This document shows positions 62,677 through 64,000 of a stretch of DNA of 64,000 nt, piece after piece. The position numbers and the translations under genes are program-made. The notes beneath the pieces were generated by a model. That model was not told the DNA's origin, searched no databases, and saw nothing but the letters and a program-made list of their open reading frames with translations. How positions within the stretch are numbered: the stretch's first letter is position 1; each line of letters opens with the position of its first letter. This DNA is from JAAYBF01 sp963716445 (GTDB lineage Bacteria > Actinomycetota > Thermoleophilia > Solirubrobacterales > Thermoleophilaceae), in the NCBI GenBank assembly GCA_963716445.1, contig OY970313.1:1984001-2048000 (forward strand), given 5' to 3'.

Positions 62677-62718
62677 GGTGACCCAAGGCGGTCTGCGACG
62701 ACCGCCCAGGCAGTCACC
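62677..62718 (+). terminator. Nested inverted repeat after the proline-rich ORF
   Basis: An outer 6-bp stem (GGTGAC with GTCACC) encloses a 7-bp inner stem (GGCGGTC with GACCGCC, 6-base loop). It begins 14 bases after the stop of the 44-aa gene. There is no T tract. It is a plausible bidirectional terminator between this pair and the convergent nuclease-like gene. Confidence 0.65.
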
Positions 62719-62800
62719 GCTAGCGCTGCGTTAGCGCTTCAGCGCACTTGCCGCGAATGCTTTTCTGCAGGTCAGAGGCCGACCGAAGAGTCGACTGCCA

Positions 62801-64000
62801 CTACGACTCCGCCTCGTACAGGGCTAACGCAAAGTATGGGAGATCCGTCGCCACGGGAAGCCACGCCAAGACGGTCAATCGCTCTAGCGGATACCGGTCG
62901 AGCACTGTCTTAGCGGCTCCCTGGTACTGGCGAGCCCGCGCGTCCGCATCCGGCGACGCTGCGATGAGGCCCACGAAGACGTCTTGGCGTTGGGCAGGCC
63001 CATTGTGGAACACGACGATGTCCGTCGGCTCGCGTTTTTTGTCGGCTATGGCGCGCTGAAGATCACGCATCGCATGCTCGAACTTCTCTTGATCCTCTGG
63101 AGCCAGGTTGCACATGCTCACGCCGATCTCCGCCCATCGAGGGCCACCTCGGTCCTCAACCTGAGAGAGCACCGCTTCCCACCATTCCGTCCGCTGAGGG
63201 CGCGGACGCTCTGCAGGCAGTCCAGCCTCACGGCGGTAATGCCACACGTCGATAGGGTCCGACATGCCGGTCACGTCAAGAATGTCGCGGCCTTGGAACT
63301 CTCGCTCTCCTAGGTTGAACCCTCTATCGAGGTAAAGCCCGAGCAAGTCCACCTCATCCCCCATTAGAAAGGTACGGCGCTCAATTTCGGTGCGGCGTCC
63401 AAGGAAGTGCAGCACCTCACTCGGATGCTCGAGCAGATCGACTATGAGCTCGAGATCCGGCAGGCTGATGTTGTAGGCCAAAGAATCCACTGCTCGCTTG
63501 GCGAGCCCCGCCTCGGCGATATCAACCAAGCGTGGGAGCAGCCCTGCCATCGGCTCGAGCGTGACGCCGATGACGACAGTGCGGCGAACTTGGTCAGCAT
63601 CGGCCGAAAGCTCGCTCTCGTCCGCCTTGCGCTCGAACAGGATCCGTCCCTGATTCGCCTCCAGCGTTCCGGCAAGGCGAAGTCCCTGTTCTGAGGGACG
63701 GACCATAAGCTCCTCGACGCGGTCGCGTAGGGCTCGACCTCGACCGCGCCGAGCGGCCGGATGCAGCCGGCCAGCTTTCGCCTCCGCAATTACGGCGTAG
63801 GACGAGATCAACGCCAGTACATCGTTCTCGTATTGCTTGGCGTCCGCGGGGTCCTGCCAGAGAACTGACGGTTCAACCGTCGCCTGTGGCAACGCCTGTT
63901 GGAGCAACTCGGCAGTTCGCTTCTCGAGGAAAGCGGCTCTGCGACTCATGTAGGCGTCGAAGAGATCTTGCTCCCCGTCAAGCAGGCGCTCAACCAGCTC
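62801..64000 (-). CDS. Nuclease-like protein with PD-(D/E)XK motif, running off the window edge
   Basis: At least 382 aa from the ATG at 63949, but the frame stays open to the window end (upstream residues ELVERLLDGEQDLFDAY), so the true start may lie outside. Residues ~40-58 show the restriction-endonuclease pattern YENDVLALISSYAVIAEAKA (Asp43, Glu56-x-Lys58). The long C-terminal part (TFLMGDEVDLLGLYLDRGFN, RTEWWEAVLSQVEDRG) has no recognised family. It may be the last gene of another defence unit continuing to the right. Confidence 0.7.
   Translation of the reverse strand, partial: ELVERLLDGEQDLFDAYMSRRAAFLEKRTAELLQQALPQATVEPSVLWQDPADAKQYENDVLALISSYAVIAEAKAGRLHPAARRGRGRALRDRVEELMVRPSEQGLRLAGTLEANQGRILFERKADESELSADADQVRRTVVIGVTLEPMAGLLPRLVDIAEAGLAKRAVDSLAYNISLPDLELIVDLLEHPSEVLHFLGRRTEIERRTFLMGDEVDLLGLYLDRGFNLGEREFQGRDILDVTGMSDPIDVWHYRREAGLPAERPRPQRTEWWEAVLSQVEDRGGPRWAEIGVSMCNLAPEDQEKFEHAMRDLQRAIADKKREPTDIVVFHNGPAQRQDVFVGLIAASPDADARARQYQGAAKTVLDRYPLERLTVLAWLPVATDLPYFALALYEAES

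Overview
The window is high-GC DNA from an actinobacterium. The protein sequences and gene order suggest the class Thermoleophilia (Solirubrobacterales-like). This is inferred from general likeness, because no 16S gene is present.

From 1 to about 35.2 kb nearly every gene is on the minus strand and forms the transcription/translation super-cluster. In transcription order it reads rpmG, secE, nusG, rplK, rplA | rplJ, rplL | rpoB, rpoC | a DMT permease, rpsL, rpsG, a zinc-ribbon gene | fusA, tuf | rpsJ-rplC-rplD-rplW-rplB-rpsS-rplV-rpsC-rplP-rpmC-rpsQ-rplN-rplX-rplE-rpsZ-rpsH-rplF-rplR-rpsE-rpmD-rplO-secY | adk, map, rpmJ, rpsM, rpsK, rpsD, rpoA, rplQ (cut by the window edge). Strong hairpins separate the blocks: after rplL, rpoC and tuf, and directly upstream of fusA, rplJ and rpoB. 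Several proteins carry low-complexity tails: an RGG-like tail on S3, and charged or Ala/Glu-rich extensions on S17, L22, L10 and SecE. infA is missing from its usual place between map and rpmJ. A 66-bp repeat with hairpin potential occurs twice, after secY and after rpsG.

From 35.3 to 51.9 kb is mixed chromosomal content. It includes an alpha/beta hydrolase, a DoxX-like protein, a sugar-lactone oxidase, SRPBCC and DUF proteins, a broken VapC-type toxin gene, a HEPN/MNT toxin-antitoxin pair, tRNA-Thr(GGT) and tRNA-Tyr(GTA), a cupin, the principal sigma factor, folE2, a lone Clp-N domain protein, pgsA, an enoyl-CoA hydratase, a YihY/BrkB protein, an MBL hydrolase and secreted proteins.

From 52.0 to 64.0 kb is an accessory, defence-like region. 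Three near-identical 45-bp copies of the 3' half of a tRNA-Thr gene (52.0, 54.35 and 61.6 kb) delimit two cargo modules, as expected of repeated integration at one tRNA att site. Module 1 has a 174-aa putative nuclease coupled to a pentapeptide-repeat/PD-(D/E)XK fusion. Module 2 has a 723-aa unknown protein, an SNF2-like helicase and an N6-adenine methyltransferase in one operon, plus hicB with a frameshifted hicA and the N-terminal remnant of a tyrosine integrase. Beyond it lie a small membrane protein followed by a proline-rich 44-aa ORF, and a nuclease-like protein running off the right edge. The three-gene operon of module 2 is the best candidate for an undescribed anti-phage or DNA-modification system.
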